64,000 bases of DNA, from assembly GCF_002849655.1 (NCBI RefSeq), contig NZ_PDNW01000002.1, forward strand, positions 310,001 to 374,000, read 5' to 3'. The notes beneath the pieces were generated by a model. It did not search any database and was not told where the DNA came from. It saw only the letters and a program-made list of their open reading frames with translations. Positions 45,178 through 54,293 of this stretch are shown here, piece after piece. Numbering within the stretch: position 1 is the first letter of the stretch; every line of letters starts with the position of its first letter. The position numbers were made by a program, and so were the translations under genes. The stretch is from Pollutimonas subterranea (GTDB lineage: Bacteria; Pseudomonadota; Gammaproteobacteria; Burkholderiales; Burkholderiaceae_B).

Positions 45178-46116
45178 TTAGTGCGAGGTCCCTTCGCCCT
45201 TGGAGAGGCGAAGAAGCAGGAGTTTCGAGAAAGCCAGCACGACGGTGGTGATCAGGAACAGGATCAGGCCGAGCTCCAGGAGCGCAGCCTTCTGCATACC
45301 GCCTGCCTCGTTGAATTCATTGGCCAGCGCCGATGCAATGGAATTCGATGGAGCAAATATGGATGAAGGCAGGTTGAAGGCATTGCCGATCACGAACGTG
45401 ACAGCCATGGTTTCGCCCAAAGCGCGCCCCAGCCCCAGCATGATGCCGCCGATTACGCCGCTTTTGGTATACGGCAGGACGACTTTCCAGACCACTTCCC
45501 ATGTCGTGCTGCCCAGGCCGTATGCCGACTCCTTGAGCAGCGGGGGAACGAGTTCGAACACGTCGCGCATGACCGCCGTAATGAACGGAATCACCATGAT
45601 GGACAGGATGAGCCCCGCCGTGAACACGCCTATGCCGAAAGGCGGACCGGCGAATATGTCGCCCAACACCGGAACGCCTGCGAAGAAATCAATGACATGC
45701 GGCTGAATATACTGCTGGAATATGGGCACAAACACGAACAGTCCCCACATTCCGTAAATAATGGATGGAATGGCGGCGAGCATTTCAATGGCAGTGCCCA
45801 AAGGCCGGCGCAGCCAGACCGGAGAAAGTTCGGTCAGGAACATGGCAATGCCGAACGACACAGGCACTGCAATCACCAACGCAATCAGCGACGTAAGCAG
45901 CGTTCCCACAATGGGTACCATTGCACCATATACGTTTTGTACGGGATCCCAGTTATTGGTCCATAAAAAGGCTATACCGTGGGCTGCGATGGACTCCCGA
46001 CTTCCATAGAGCAGCGACGCCATGATGGCAGCGAGCAATATGAACACCAGAAACGCAAAAGTGCGCGTCAGGTTCTTGAACAGAGCGTCCATGAGCGCGC
46101 TTCGATTATTTTTCAT
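45178..46116 (-). CDS. pstC: Phosphate ABC transporter permease PstC
   Basis: The 312-residue inner-membrane subunit has six helices. The EAA loop [20 protein letters not shown] in outline and [15 protein letters not shown] with [16 protein letters not shown] are PstC hallmarks. It is 171 bp downstream of pstS, with a strong stem-loop in that gap, and followed directly by pstA. Confidence 0.96.
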   Translation of the reverse strand: MKNNRSALMDALFKNLTRTFAFLVFILLAAIMASLLYGSRESIAAHGIAFLWTNNWDPVQNVYGAMVPIVGTLLTSLIALVIAVPVSFGIAMFLTELSPVWLRRPLGTAIEMLAAIPSIIYGMWGLFVFVPIFQQYIQPHVIDFFAGVPVLGDIFAGPPFGIGVFTAGLILSIMVIPFITAVMRDVFELVPPLLKESAYGLGSTTWEVVWKVVLPYTKSGVIGGIMLGLGRALGETMAVTFVIGNAFNLPSSIFAPSNSIASALANEFNEAGGMQKAALLELGLILFLITTVVLAFSKLLLLRLSKGEGTSH

Positions 46117-46215
46117 GTCGGCTTTTTAGCGTTTCGTGGAAAGACCATGAGTATAAAAACACACGAGCACCAGGGTAAAAGGAATGCAAGAAGAGTTACC
46201 GCCATTTTTGCACAA

Positions 46216-46249
46216 CAAGGACGGCGCCATCTGCACAGCACCGTCCTTG
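46216..46249 (-). other. Stem-loop in the pstS-pstC spacer
   Basis: CAAGGACGGCGC (46216-46227) pairs with GCACCGTCCTTG (46238-46249) over 12 positions with one mismatch and a 10-nt loop. No U-tract follows in the direction of transcription, so it is more likely to stabilise the abundant pstS message or dampen downstream expression than to be a full terminator. Confidence 0.55.
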
Positions 46250-46287
46250 CATGACTTGCGGGAAGACCGGAGATCCGATTTTACCCG

Positions 46288-47331
46288 TTACTTCCAGATA
46301 GCACTGCCATCAGCGGCCTTGATCTCGGTTTTCCACGCTTCGGCGATCTGGTCGGTGACGCTGGCAGGCATGGGAACATAGTCGAGTTCTTCGGCCATCT
46401 TGCCGCCCTTCTTGAACGCCCAGTCAAAGAAAGCAAGCGTTTCCTTGCCGTTTTCAGGCTTGTCCTGCTTCTTGTGGACCAAGATGAAGCTGGCCGACGT
46501 TACAGGCCAGGATTCGGCACCGGGCTCTTCGGTCAGCACTACGCCCATTCCGGGTGCGCTTTTCCAATCGGCATTGGCGGCCGCGGCGGCAAATGCGGCT
46601 TGCGTAGGCTGGACAAATTGACCGTCTTTGTTCTTGAGCTGGGTCCAGGACAGATTGTTCTGCTTGGCATAGGCATACTCGACGTAGCCGATCGAGTTCT
46701 TGAGCTGGCGAACGTAGGCGGCGACGCCTTCGTTACCCTTGCCGCCCTGGCCGGTGGGCCACTTTACTGCCTTGCCTTCGCCGACCTGTTCTTTCCAGGC
46801 GGGAGATACCTTGGACAGATAATTGGTCCAGCCGAACGTTGTGCCCGATCCGTCTGAGCGATGAACAACAATAATGGAGGCGCTGGGCAGCTTGAAATCG
46901 GGGTTCATGGCCTTGATTGCCGCGTCATCCCATTTGGTGATCTTACCCAGGAAGATATCGGCAAGCACAGGGCCCGTGAGCTTGAGCTCGCCGGGCTTGA
47001 TACCGGCGACGTTGATGACAGGAACCGTTCCACCGACAATGGCGGGAAACTGGAACAAGTTGTCCTTTTCAAGGGCATCGGCCTTCATTGGATCATCGGA
47101 CGCGCCGAAATCGACTGTCTTGGCAATGATCTGTTGTTGCCCACCACCCGAACCGATGGACTGATAGTTGATCCGATTACCGGTTTCTTTATGGTATTGG
47201 GCAGCCCATTTTGCATAGATAGGATACGGAAACGAAGCGCCTGCACCGGTAATGTCGGCAGCATGGGCCGTCAGAGAAGCCGCAGCAAAAGCGACGCCGA
47301 CCGAAACCTGTAATAAAACGCGTTTGAACAT
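46288..47331 (-). CDS. pstS: Phosphate-binding protein PstS
   Basis: The 347-residue periplasmic receptor has a signal peptide ending AHAAD (about 25) and phosphate-site motifs GAGASFPYPIYAKW, SIGSGGGQQQ, DFGASDDPM and RSDGSGTTFGW. An AGAGGA ribosome site lies 8 nt before the ATG. It is the first gene of pstSCAB and sits behind a Pho box. Confidence 0.97.
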   Translation of the reverse strand: MFKRVLLQVSVGVAFAAASLTAHAADITGAGASFPYPIYAKWAAQYHKETGNRINYQSIGSGGGQQQIIAKTVDFGASDDPMKADALEKDNLFQFPAIVGGTVPVINVAGIKPGELKLTGPVLADIFLGKITKWDDAAIKAMNPDFKLPSASIIVVHRSDGSGTTFGWTNYLSKVSPAWKEQVGEGKAVKWPTGQGGKGNEGVAAYVRQLKNSIGYVEYAYAKQNNLSWTQLKNKDGQFVQPTQAAFAAAAANADWKSAPGMGVVLTEEPGAESWPVTSASFILVHKKQDKPENGKETLAFFDWAFKKGGKMAEELDYVPMPASVTDQIAEAWKTEIKAADGSAIWK

Positions 47332-47386
47332 AGAGAAATCCTCTTGACCTGTACTTGTTAAGGCAGGCTAACCCTGCACAGACGCT

Positions 47387-47420
47387 ATATTAAGTACACA
47401 ATATGACATGTTCGTGACAG
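47387..47420 (-). promoter_or_regulatory. Pho box and -10 element of the pst operon
   Basis: Read on the minus strand, CTGTCAC-GAAC-ATGTCAT (47420 to 47403) matches the PhoB box of two 7-bp half-sites at 11-bp spacing, each 6 of 7 to CTGTCAT. A -10 TAATAT (47392-47387) follows after 10 bp, the spacing at which the Pho box replaces the -35. Predicted start of transcription is near 47380. Confidence 0.85.
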
Positions 47421-47433
47421 TAACCAATGTTAT

Positions 47434-49506
47434 TCACGAACCAAGCTGTGTCATAAGGTGATGATGCAGGTTGAACGGCTTGCCGCGACCTTTCACCTTC
47501 ACGTAGGAACCATTGGGCAAGGCGCGCCAGGCCAACTGGTTGTCGCGCAAGGCATACGTGAACGATTCGTTGATGACTCGCCGCTTCAGTACTTTGTCGA
47601 GCACCGGAAAGCTGACTTCGACACGCCGGAAAAAATTGCGGTCCATCCAGTCGGCGGACGATAGGTAAACGTTTTCGGCGCCGTCGTTGTAAAAGTAGAA
47701 CACACGCGAGTGCTCCAGGAATTGGCCGATAATGGAGCGCACCCGGATGTTTTCCGACAAGCCCGGTACCCCGGCCCGCAAGGCGCACGCGCCCCGCACG
47801 ATCAAATCGATTCTTACGCCCGCCTGGCTGGCCTTGTACAGGGCCTCGATGACTATCGGTTCCAGCAAGGAGTTCATCTTTGCCATGATGCGTGCCTTTT
47901 TGCCGGATTTGGCATTGACCGCTTCGCCCCGGATAAGCGCCACCATGGTCTCGTGCATGGTAAAGGGCGACTGAAGCAGCAGCTTCAAGGGACGTCTTGC
48001 GCCCAACCCAGTCAGCAGGGAAAACACTTTATCCATGTCTTCGCACAGCTTCTGGTCGGCGGTAAGCAGGCCGAAATCGGTGTACAGCCGTGCGGTACGC
48101 GGGTGGTAGTTGCCAGTACCCAAATGCCCGTAACGCCGAATGTGCCCGTTCTCGCGCCGCAGTACCAGCGACATCTTGGCATGAGTCTTGTGCCCGACCA
48201 CGCCGTAGCTGACGTGCGCCCCCACTTCCTCGAGTTTGGCCGCCCAGTTTATATTGGTCTGTTCATCAAAGCGCGCCATGAGTTCCACGACCACCGTCAC
48301 CTCTTTGCCCGCCTTGGCGGCTGCCACCAGCAAACGCATGAGTTCGGAGTCTTCGCCGGTGCGATAAATAGTTTGCTTGATGGCGACCACGGACGGGTCC
48401 AGCGCCGCGGCGGTCAGGAAGTTGAGTACCGGCTGAAATGCCTGGTACGGATGATGCAGCAAGTGGTCTTTTTCGGCAATGGCACCAAATAATTCGATGG
48501 GTTTGTCCGCCACCATGTCGAAAGGCGGCGGCATCTTGGGTCGATAGTCCGCAAACAGCAGCTCGGGACGATCGACCACATTGCATAGCTGCATCAGGCG
48601 CGACAGGTTTACCGGCCCGCTGACGCGATAGGTGTCCTGGGGCGACAACTGGAATTCTTTTTCAAGGAAGGTAGCCAGCGTCGGCGGCATGACATGATCG
48701 ATCTCCAGCCGTACCGCCGCCCCGAAATTGCGCTGTGAAAGCTCCCCCTGCAGGGCCAGTCGCAAATTGGTAATTTCTTCTTCGTCCACGAACAGGTCGC
48801 TGTTGCGGGTTACGCGCCACTGATAGCAGCCTTTTACATCAAGACCCGGAAACAGTTCGGCAACGAACGCGCTGATCAGCGCGGTCAGCAATATATAGCC
48901 ATGAGGTATGCCGCAAACCTCGGCAGGCACCTTGATGACCCGGGGCAGAGCCCGCGGCGCCTGGACAATGGCGATAGACGCACTGCGTCCAAAGGCATCC
49001 TGGCCGTGCAGGGAGACGATAAAGTTCAGGCTCTTGTTGTAGACCCGGGGAAACGGATGGGCTGGATCCAGACCGATGGGAGTAAGCATGGGCATGACTT
49101 CGCGATGGAAGCCCGCCTGTGCCCAAGCCAGCAGTTCTTCGCTCCAGTCACAGGGATCCAGTAGCGCAATGCCTTCCTTTCTGAGCTTGGGCAGTACGTC
49201 GTTGGTGAGCAGGCTGTTTTGCCGGTCGACCAGTTCGTGGGTCGCGACGTGTACGCGTTCGAAGGCTTCACCGGGCGTGTAGCCGTCGGCGCCGACCTGA
49301 CCCGGATTCTGGCGCTGTTGCTCTTTCAGGCTTGAAATCCGAATTTCAAAGAACTCGTCCAGGTTGGAACTCACAATGCAGAGATAGCGCAGTCGTTCAA
49401 GCAGCGGTGTAGCGGGATTCTCGGCCATGGCAAGAACCCGCTCGTTGAACTTAAGCAGGGACAGTTCCCGATTCAGCAATGTGGGATCAGACAACGAAGG
49501 AAGCAT
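47434..49506 (-). CDS. ppk: Polyphosphate kinase PPK1
   Basis: The 690-residue enzyme makes inorganic polyphosphate reversibly from ATP. It starts at the ATG at 49506 with the PPK1 N-terminal pattern LLNRELSLLKFNERVL. The phospho-acceptor His is His442 in THAKMSLVLRRENG, followed by YGHLGTGNYHPRTARLYTDFGL, and the second catalytic His lies in the C-terminal half after FLEHSRVFYFYNDG. It is upstream of pstS on the same strand and divergent from ppx. Confidence 0.96.
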   Translation of the reverse strand: MLPSLSDPTLLNRELSLLKFNERVLAMAENPATPLLERLRYLCIVSSNLDEFFEIRISSLKEQQRQNPGQVGADGYTPGEAFERVHVATHELVDRQNSLLTNDVLPKLRKEGIALLDPCDWSEELLAWAQAGFHREVMPMLTPIGLDPAHPFPRVYNKSLNFIVSLHGQDAFGRSASIAIVQAPRALPRVIKVPAEVCGIPHGYILLTALISAFVAELFPGLDVKGCYQWRVTRNSDLFVDEEEITNLRLALQGELSQRNFGAAVRLEIDHVMPPTLATFLEKEFQLSPQDTYRVSGPVNLSRLMQLCNVVDRPELLFADYRPKMPPPFDMVADKPIELFGAIAEKDHLLHHPYQAFQPVLNFLTAAALDPSVVAIKQTIYRTGEDSELMRLLVAAAKAGKEVTVVVELMARFDEQTNINWAAKLEEVGAHVSYGVVGHKTHAKMSLVLRRENGHIRRYGHLGTGNYHPRTARLYTDFGLLTADQKLCEDMDKVFSLLTGLGARRPLKLLLQSPFTMHETMVALIRGEAVNAKSGKKARIMAKMNSLLEPIVIEALYKASQAGVRIDLIVRGACALRAGVPGLSENIRVRSIIGQFLEHSRVFYFYNDGAENVYLSSADWMDRNFFRRVEVSFPVLDKVLKRRVINESFTYALRDNQLAWRALPNGSYVKVKGRGKPFNLHHHLMTQLGS

Positions 49507-49556
49507 ATAAAGGAAAGCCCGTGCGAAAAGTTGACCCAATCTTTTACTTCATTTTT

Positions 49557-49574
49557 CTTACCGTTATGTGACAG
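49557..49574 (-). promoter_or_regulatory. Weak Pho-box-like site upstream of ppk
   Basis: Minus-strand CTGTCAC-ATAA-CGGTAAG has one good half-site (6 of 7) and one poor (4 of 7) at the right 11-bp spacing, about 50 bp before the ppk start. It may be a low-affinity PhoB site or chance. Confidence 0.3.
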
Positions 49575-49705
49575 CCCCAAAGAAGTTCTCGTTTCTGCCC
49601 AGGAAAAGCAATTATCGCTGTTTTTTAACGAATTACGCCGCTTGCGGGCCGCAGTGCCCGGCGAGGTCCTTATAATCGCAAGGTACTCACCCAGAAACAG
49701 CCCTA

Positions 49706-51196
49706 ATGGACCACCTTCTTGCCGCCGTTGACCTCGGATCCAACAGTTTCCGCCTTTCAATCGGACGCGTCGTACAACAGGATGGCATCGCTCAGATCTA
49801 CGCCATCGACCGCCTCAAGGAGTCAGTCAGGCTGGCGGCTGGCCTCGATGATGACAACGTCATCAATGAAGAGGCCATCGAACGCGCCATCACCATACTG
49901 AAACGCTTCGGGGAACGCCTGGCCGGATTCCACCCGAACCGCGTGCGCGCCGTGGCGACGAATACCTTCCGCATCGCCCGCAACGTGGCCGAAATATTGC
50001 CGCGTGCCGAAGCGGCCCTGGGTTTTCCCATCGAAGTCATCGCGGGGCAGGAAGAAGCGCGGCTCATCTTCTCGGGCATCACCAGCGAGCTTCCGCCGTC
50101 CGCCAACCGGCGGCTCATGATAGACATCGGTGGAGGATCCACGGAGGTCATCATCGGCAAGGGCTTTCAGCCCCTGCATATGTCGTCCCTTTTCATGGGG
50201 TGTGTGAGCTATACGCGCCAGTTCTTCGTCGACGGGCGCATTACAGAATCCAGAATGCAACAGGCCCAGTTCGCCGCGCGGCGCGAATTCGAAACGATTT
50301 CGGGGCAATACCGCAGAACCGGGTGGCAAGAAGCTTATGGATCATCGGGCACCGCCAAAGGCTTGCTGGCGGTATTGATGGAAGGAGGCATGTCCAAGAA
50401 AGGCATTACCCTGGAAGGAATGGAGAAGCTGAAGGCCAAGCTCGTTAAAGACGGCAAGGTAATCATGAGCGAGCTGCCCGGCCTGAAACATGATCGTTCA
50501 CTCGTCCTGCCCGGCGGCCTTGCCATCATGATGGCGGCGTTCCACGAGCTCAAGATAAAATTGATGCTTCCCGGCGAAGGCGCCCTGCGCGTCGGCGTCC
50601 TGTACGATTTGCTGGGACGCGATTCGCAGCACGATAAGCGTGATGAAACCGTGCGCCAGTTCATGAAGCGCTACCATGTGGACCTCAAGCAATCCGCTCG
50701 CGTCAAGCGTGCCGCGCTGGGTTTCTTTTCACAGCTGGGACTGCCGGACGGGCCTGACAAACAAGAACTGGAGCGCACCTTGGGATGGGTTGCCGATCTG
50801 CACGAAATCGGAATCAGCATCGCCCATGACGATTATCACAAGCATGGCGCCTACATTCTTCAACATGCCGACATGCCGGGTTTTTCGAACGACGACCAGA
50901 TCATGCTGTCCTTGTTCGCGCTGGGCCATCAAGGCAAACTCGGCAAGCTTCAAGCACGCGATCCCTCCCGTGACAAATGGCTTACCTTATTCTGCCTGCG
51001 GCTGGCCGTGCTGTTGTCACGGCGGCGGGATGATCGGGAGCCCATGCCAATTTCGATACAAGCCAATGGCCACAGCATTCGTGTCAATGCCGACGAGTCA
51101 TGGCTGCAGAAGCACCCTCTTACCGAGTTCTCGCTACAGGCCGAAAAACGCGAATGGAACAAGGCCGGATTCGAGTTTGAACTGAATCCGACCTGA
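49706..51196 (+). CDS. ppx: Exopolyphosphatase
   Basis: This cytoplasmic Ppx/GppA phosphatase of 496 residues removes terminal phosphates from polyphosphate and may also hydrolyse pppGpp. ASKHA-fold motifs are AAVDLGSNSFRLSIG (phosphate 1), a catalytic Glu in AGQEEARLIFSG and MIDIGGGSTEVIIG (phosphate 2). A C-terminal HD-like domain (about 310-495) includes LHEIGISIAHDDYHKH. It is divergent from ppk across 199 bp. Confidence 0.95.
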   Translation: MDHLLAAVDLGSNSFRLSIGRVVQQDGIAQIYAIDRLKESVRLAAGLDDDNVINEEAIERAITILKRFGERLAGFHPNRVRAVATNTFRIARNVAEILPRAEAALGFPIEVIAGQEEARLIFSGITSELPPSANRRLMIDIGGGSTEVIIGKGFQPLHMSSLFMGCVSYTRQFFVDGRITESRMQQAQFAARREFETISGQYRRTGWQEAYGSSGTAKGLLAVLMEGGMSKKGITLEGMEKLKAKLVKDGKVIMSELPGLKHDRSLVLPGGLAIMMAAFHELKIKLMLPGEGALRVGVLYDLLGRDSQHDKRDETVRQFMKRYHVDLKQSARVKRAALGFFSQLGLPDGPDKQELERTLGWVADLHEIGISIAHDDYHKHGAYILQHADMPGFSNDDQIMLSLFALGHQGKLGKLQARDPSRDKWLTLFCLRLAVLLSRRRDDREPMPISIQANGHSIRVNADESWLQKHPLTEFSLQAEKREWNKAGFEFELNPT

Positions 51197-51208
51197 TAGC
51201 TCTCGAGC

Positions 51209-51991
51209 CTACCGCATGCCGAAATGCCGGCGGTAACGGGCATCCATGCGTTGCGCATCCAGCAATACAGGAAAATCCGCAGTATTGAAGTCAGGATCCC
51301 AGGCCGGTTCGCCACAAATTTTCGCGCCGGCCTTCAAATAACCCTTGATCAATGCGGGTACCCGGGCCGGCAGCACGTCATCAAGGCGTTCAACCGGATA
51401 ACGATGACGTGGAACAAGGCGGGGCAGATCGGGGTTGGCCGCCAGCGTGTCCCGCGCCCTGCGCCATACCTCGGCGGCAGCCGCGCCGTCGTCGCGCAGA
51501 CTGACACTGGCACAGCCCAGCACGTAGCGCAGGCCCAATTGCTGCACCACGCTGGCAATGCCGGACCAAAGAAGCATGATAACCGCGCCATTGCGATAAT
51601 CAGCATGCGTACACGAGCGTCCAATTTCAACAATTTCCTGCTCCAGGTCGCCCAGTCCGGCCAGGTAAAACTCGGACTCCGCATAATAGCCGCCTGCGTT
51701 CTTCGCATTGGCTGGCGTGAGCAGGCGATACGTTCCGACCACACGGCCCGTATCGGCTTCCCGGACCATGAGGTGTTCGCACCAGGTGTCGTAGTGGTCG
51801 ATGTCCAGGCCGTCGACGCTATCCGGAAACACCGCATTCATTTCCTCGGTGAACACTTGATAGCGCAGGCGCTGTATCGCCTCCAGCTCTTCATTACTGC
51901 GGGCCAGTCCCAGAACCAGGCCCCCGGCCGAAGGTGCCGGCCAAATGGCATTTCTGACTGCTTCCGGTTGGGTACGTGCAAGCTCGAACAT
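51209..51991 (-). CDS. OlsB-like GNAT acyltransferase (probable ornithine lipid synthesis)
   Basis: A 260-residue GNAT-fold protein resembles L-ornithine N-alpha-acyltransferase OlsB and related long-chain acyl-transferring GNATs: RLRYQVFTEEM near the N-terminus, EIGRSCTHADYRNG and YVLGCASVSL. OlsB makes lyso-ornithine lipid from acyl-ACP and ornithine, often when phosphate is scarce. No olsA is adjacent. Placement beside ppx, ppk and pst fits that role; other acyl acceptors remain possible. Confidence 0.68.
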   Translation of the reverse strand: MFELARTQPEAVRNAIWPAPSAGGLVLGLARSNEELEAIQRLRYQVFTEEMNAVFPDSVDGLDIDHYDTWCEHLMVREADTGRVVGTYRLLTPANAKNAGGYYAESEFYLAGLGDLEQEIVEIGRSCTHADYRNGAVIMLLWSGIASVVQQLGLRYVLGCASVSLRDDGAAAAEVWRRARDTLAANPDLPRLVPRHRYPVERLDDVLPARVPALIKGYLKAGAKICGEPAWDPDFNTADFPVLLDAQRMDARYRRHFGMR

Positions 51992-52056
51992 AGTGTGGCT
52001 CCTGTAAAGATGCCACGATTATGCGTGCCGAATATTTCAGGTTTTTGATGCCTGGC

Positions 52057-53403
52057 TTATTTACTGGACAAATCCACGTCAACCAGTTGCTGCACGCCGT
52101 CTTCGGCCAAGGACGTTTCCTCTGCTTCCACCATAAGACGCAGCTTGGGCTCGGTACCGGATGCCCTTATCAGCACACGGCCCCTGCCATTCAATTCGCG
52201 CTCGACCTTTTCCTTGGCAGCTTGCAAACCCGCATGGGTCTGCCATTGCACGTCCGGCGCCAGTGGCACATTGACCATTTTCTGCGGATACATTTTCAAA
52301 TCCGCGACAAGATCGGACAGGCTCTGGCCGCTGCGGCTCATGGCCGTAAGCACCTGCAAGGCAGCAATAATGCCATCGCCGGTAGTGTGGCAATCCAGAC
52401 ACAACAGGTGGCCTGAACTTTCGCCGCCGAAGAGCCAGCCACGTTTCTGCATGCTCTCGAGCACATAGCGATCACCAACCTTGGCGCGTTCAAACCCGAC
52501 ACCCAAGGCTTGCATTTGTTTCTCGAATCCAAAATTGGTCATGAGCGTACCCACGACGCCGTCGACCCGTCCCTGTGTCATACGATCTCGCACGATCGCG
52601 TAGAGCAGCTCGTCGCCGTTATAAATGCGACCCGAACCGTCGACCATTTGCAACCGGTCAGCATCCCCGTCGAGCGCTATTCCAAGATCCGCCCCCCGCG
52701 CCTGCACTTCCGCCGCCAGGTGTTCGGGGTGCATGGCGCCGACGCCTTCATTGATGTTGAAGCCGTCCGGCTGGCACCCGATGGCAAACACTTCGGCGCC
52801 CAATTCGCGGAATACATGCGGCGCAATGTTATAGGCGGCTCCGTGAGCGCCATCGACCACGATGGAGACCCCGGACAGGTCCAGCTCGTTGGGAAAGGTA
52901 CTTTTGCAGAATTCAATGTAACGCCCAGCGGCGTCGTCGATACGACGGGCCCGCCCCAGCGCTTCCGAACCGACACAACCCAGGGGCTCGTCGATGGCCG
53001 CTTCTATCTCGGCCTCGATGTCATCGTCCAGCTTCATGCCCTGCGCCGAGAAGAACTTGATACCGTTATCCTGGTAAGGATTGTGCGAGGCACTGATTAC
53101 TACACCCGCCACCAGCCGTAAGGCACGCGTCAGGTAAGCCACTGCCGGGGTCGGTATAGGGCCGGCAAGCAGCACATCGATACCCGCCGCTGACAAGCCG
53201 GCTTCAAGGGCGGACTCAAGCATATAGCCCGAAATCCGCGTGTCTTTGCCGATTACAACCGCTGGGCGTCCACGCCCCGGTTGCTGGCGGGCCAGCACGC
53301 GCCCCGCCGCGTAGCCCAGCCGCAGTGCAAACTCTGCGTTGATGGTGGGCCCGCCGACTTCGCCACGGACGCCGTCTGTACCAAAATACTTGCGATCTGT
53401 CAT
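52057..53403 (-). CDS. glmM: Phosphoglucosamine mutase
   Basis: The 448-residue enzyme converts glucosamine-6-phosphate to glucosamine-1-phosphate for UDP-GlcNAc synthesis. It starts at the ATG at 53403 ([14 protein letters not shown]), overlapping the folP stop by 4 nt. The phospho-Ser loop is [11 protein letters not shown] (Ser about 106), the Mg loop is DGDADR, and the sugar loop is GGESSGH. The order ftsH-folP-glmM is conserved in proteobacteria. Confidence 0.97.
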   Translation of the reverse strand: MTDRKYFGTDGVRGEVGGPTINAEFALRLGYAAGRVLARQQPGRGRPAVVIGKDTRISGYMLESALEAGLSAAGIDVLLAGPIPTPAVAYLTRALRLVAGVVISASHNPYQDNGIKFFSAQGMKLDDDIEAEIEAAIDEPLGCVGSEALGRARRIDDAAGRYIEFCKSTFPNELDLSGVSIVVDGAHGAAYNIAPHVFRELGAEVFAIGCQPDGFNINEGVGAMHPEHLAAEVQARGADLGIALDGDADRLQMVDGSGRIYNGDELLYAIVRDRMTQGRVDGVVGTLMTNFGFEKQMQALGVGFERAKVGDRYVLESMQKRGWLFGGESSGHLLCLDCHTTGDGIIAALQVLTAMSRSGQSLSDLVADLKMYPQKMVNVPLAPDVQWQTHAGLQAAKEKVERELNGRGRVLIRASGTEPKLRLMVEAEETSLAEDGVQQLVDVDLSSK

Positions 53404-54239
53404 ATGAATTTCCCTGTTTCTATTGCTTGCCATACTTTTACCGCATCCACGGTCGCAGCGACATCGTGCACACGGATGATATGCGCGCCGCGCGCCACCG
53501 CGGCCAATGCGGCGGCGACGCTGCCGCCCAGGCGATCCGCCGGCAAACGGCCTGTGACGTGGCCGATCATGGACTTGCGCGACACGCCGATCAACCACGG
53601 GTAGCCCTTGCCGTCGATATCGCCCAGGCGCTGTAACATCAAATAGTTCTGCTGCGGCGTTTTCCCGAAGCCAAAGCCAGGATCAAGAATAATGCGGCCC
53701 CGGTCAATACCCGCATCGCGCATGACCTGGACACGCTCGTGCAGGAAATCGTGCACCTCGTGCAGGACGTCGTCATAGCGCGGCGCCCGTTGCATGGTGG
53801 TCGGCTCGCCCTGCATATGCATGACGCACAGGCCGCAGCGTGAATCCGACACCGCCTCGATCGCACCCTCGCGCCGAAACCCATAAATGTCGTTGATCAT
53901 GTCCACGCCGGCATCGAGCACGCGACGCATCACCTCGGGCTTGAAGGTGTCGACAGATAAAGGAACGCCCGCATCAAGCAACCCGTCGATAACCGGAAGG
54001 ATGCGTTGAAGTTCGTCGGCCGCGGACACCGGCTCGGCGCCGGGACGTGTGGACTCGCCGCCAATGTCCAGGATATCGGCGCCGTCGGCAATGAGTTGCC
54101 TTGCATGCGCAATGGCGAAATCCGGGGAATGATGCGTGGAGATGTTCGAAAAGGAGTCTGGGGTGACATTGACGATCCCCATAACCAAAGGGCGCTCGAG
54201 TGTCAGCTCGAAGCGCCCACAAACCAGGTTTGAGCTCAT
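53400..54239 (-). CDS. folP: Dihydropteroate synthase
   Basis: This 279-residue TIM-barrel enzyme joins p-aminobenzoate to dihydropterin diphosphate in folate synthesis. Loop 1 is [12 protein letters not shown], followed by [14 protein letters not shown], the [11 protein letters not shown] segment and the [12 protein letters not shown] loop. It is coupled to glmM by a 4-nt overlap and follows ftsH by 54 bp. Confidence 0.97.
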   Translation of the reverse strand: MSSNLVCGRFELTLERPLVMGIVNVTPDSFSNISTHHSPDFAIAHARQLIADGADILDIGGESTRPGAEPVSAADELQRILPVIDGLLDAGVPLSVDTFKPEVMRRVLDAGVDMINDIYGFRREGAIEAVSDSRCGLCVMHMQGEPTTMQRAPRYDDVLHEVHDFLHERVQVMRDAGIDRGRIILDPGFGFGKTPQQNYLMLQRLGDIDGKGYPWLIGVSRKSMIGHVTGRLPADRLGGSVAAALAAVARGAHIIRVHDVAATVDAVKVWQAIETGKFI

Positions 54240-54293
54240 CGGTGTGATACCGGAACCTGCTTGCCTGGATGACCAGGCAGCAGGCGCCGAACC

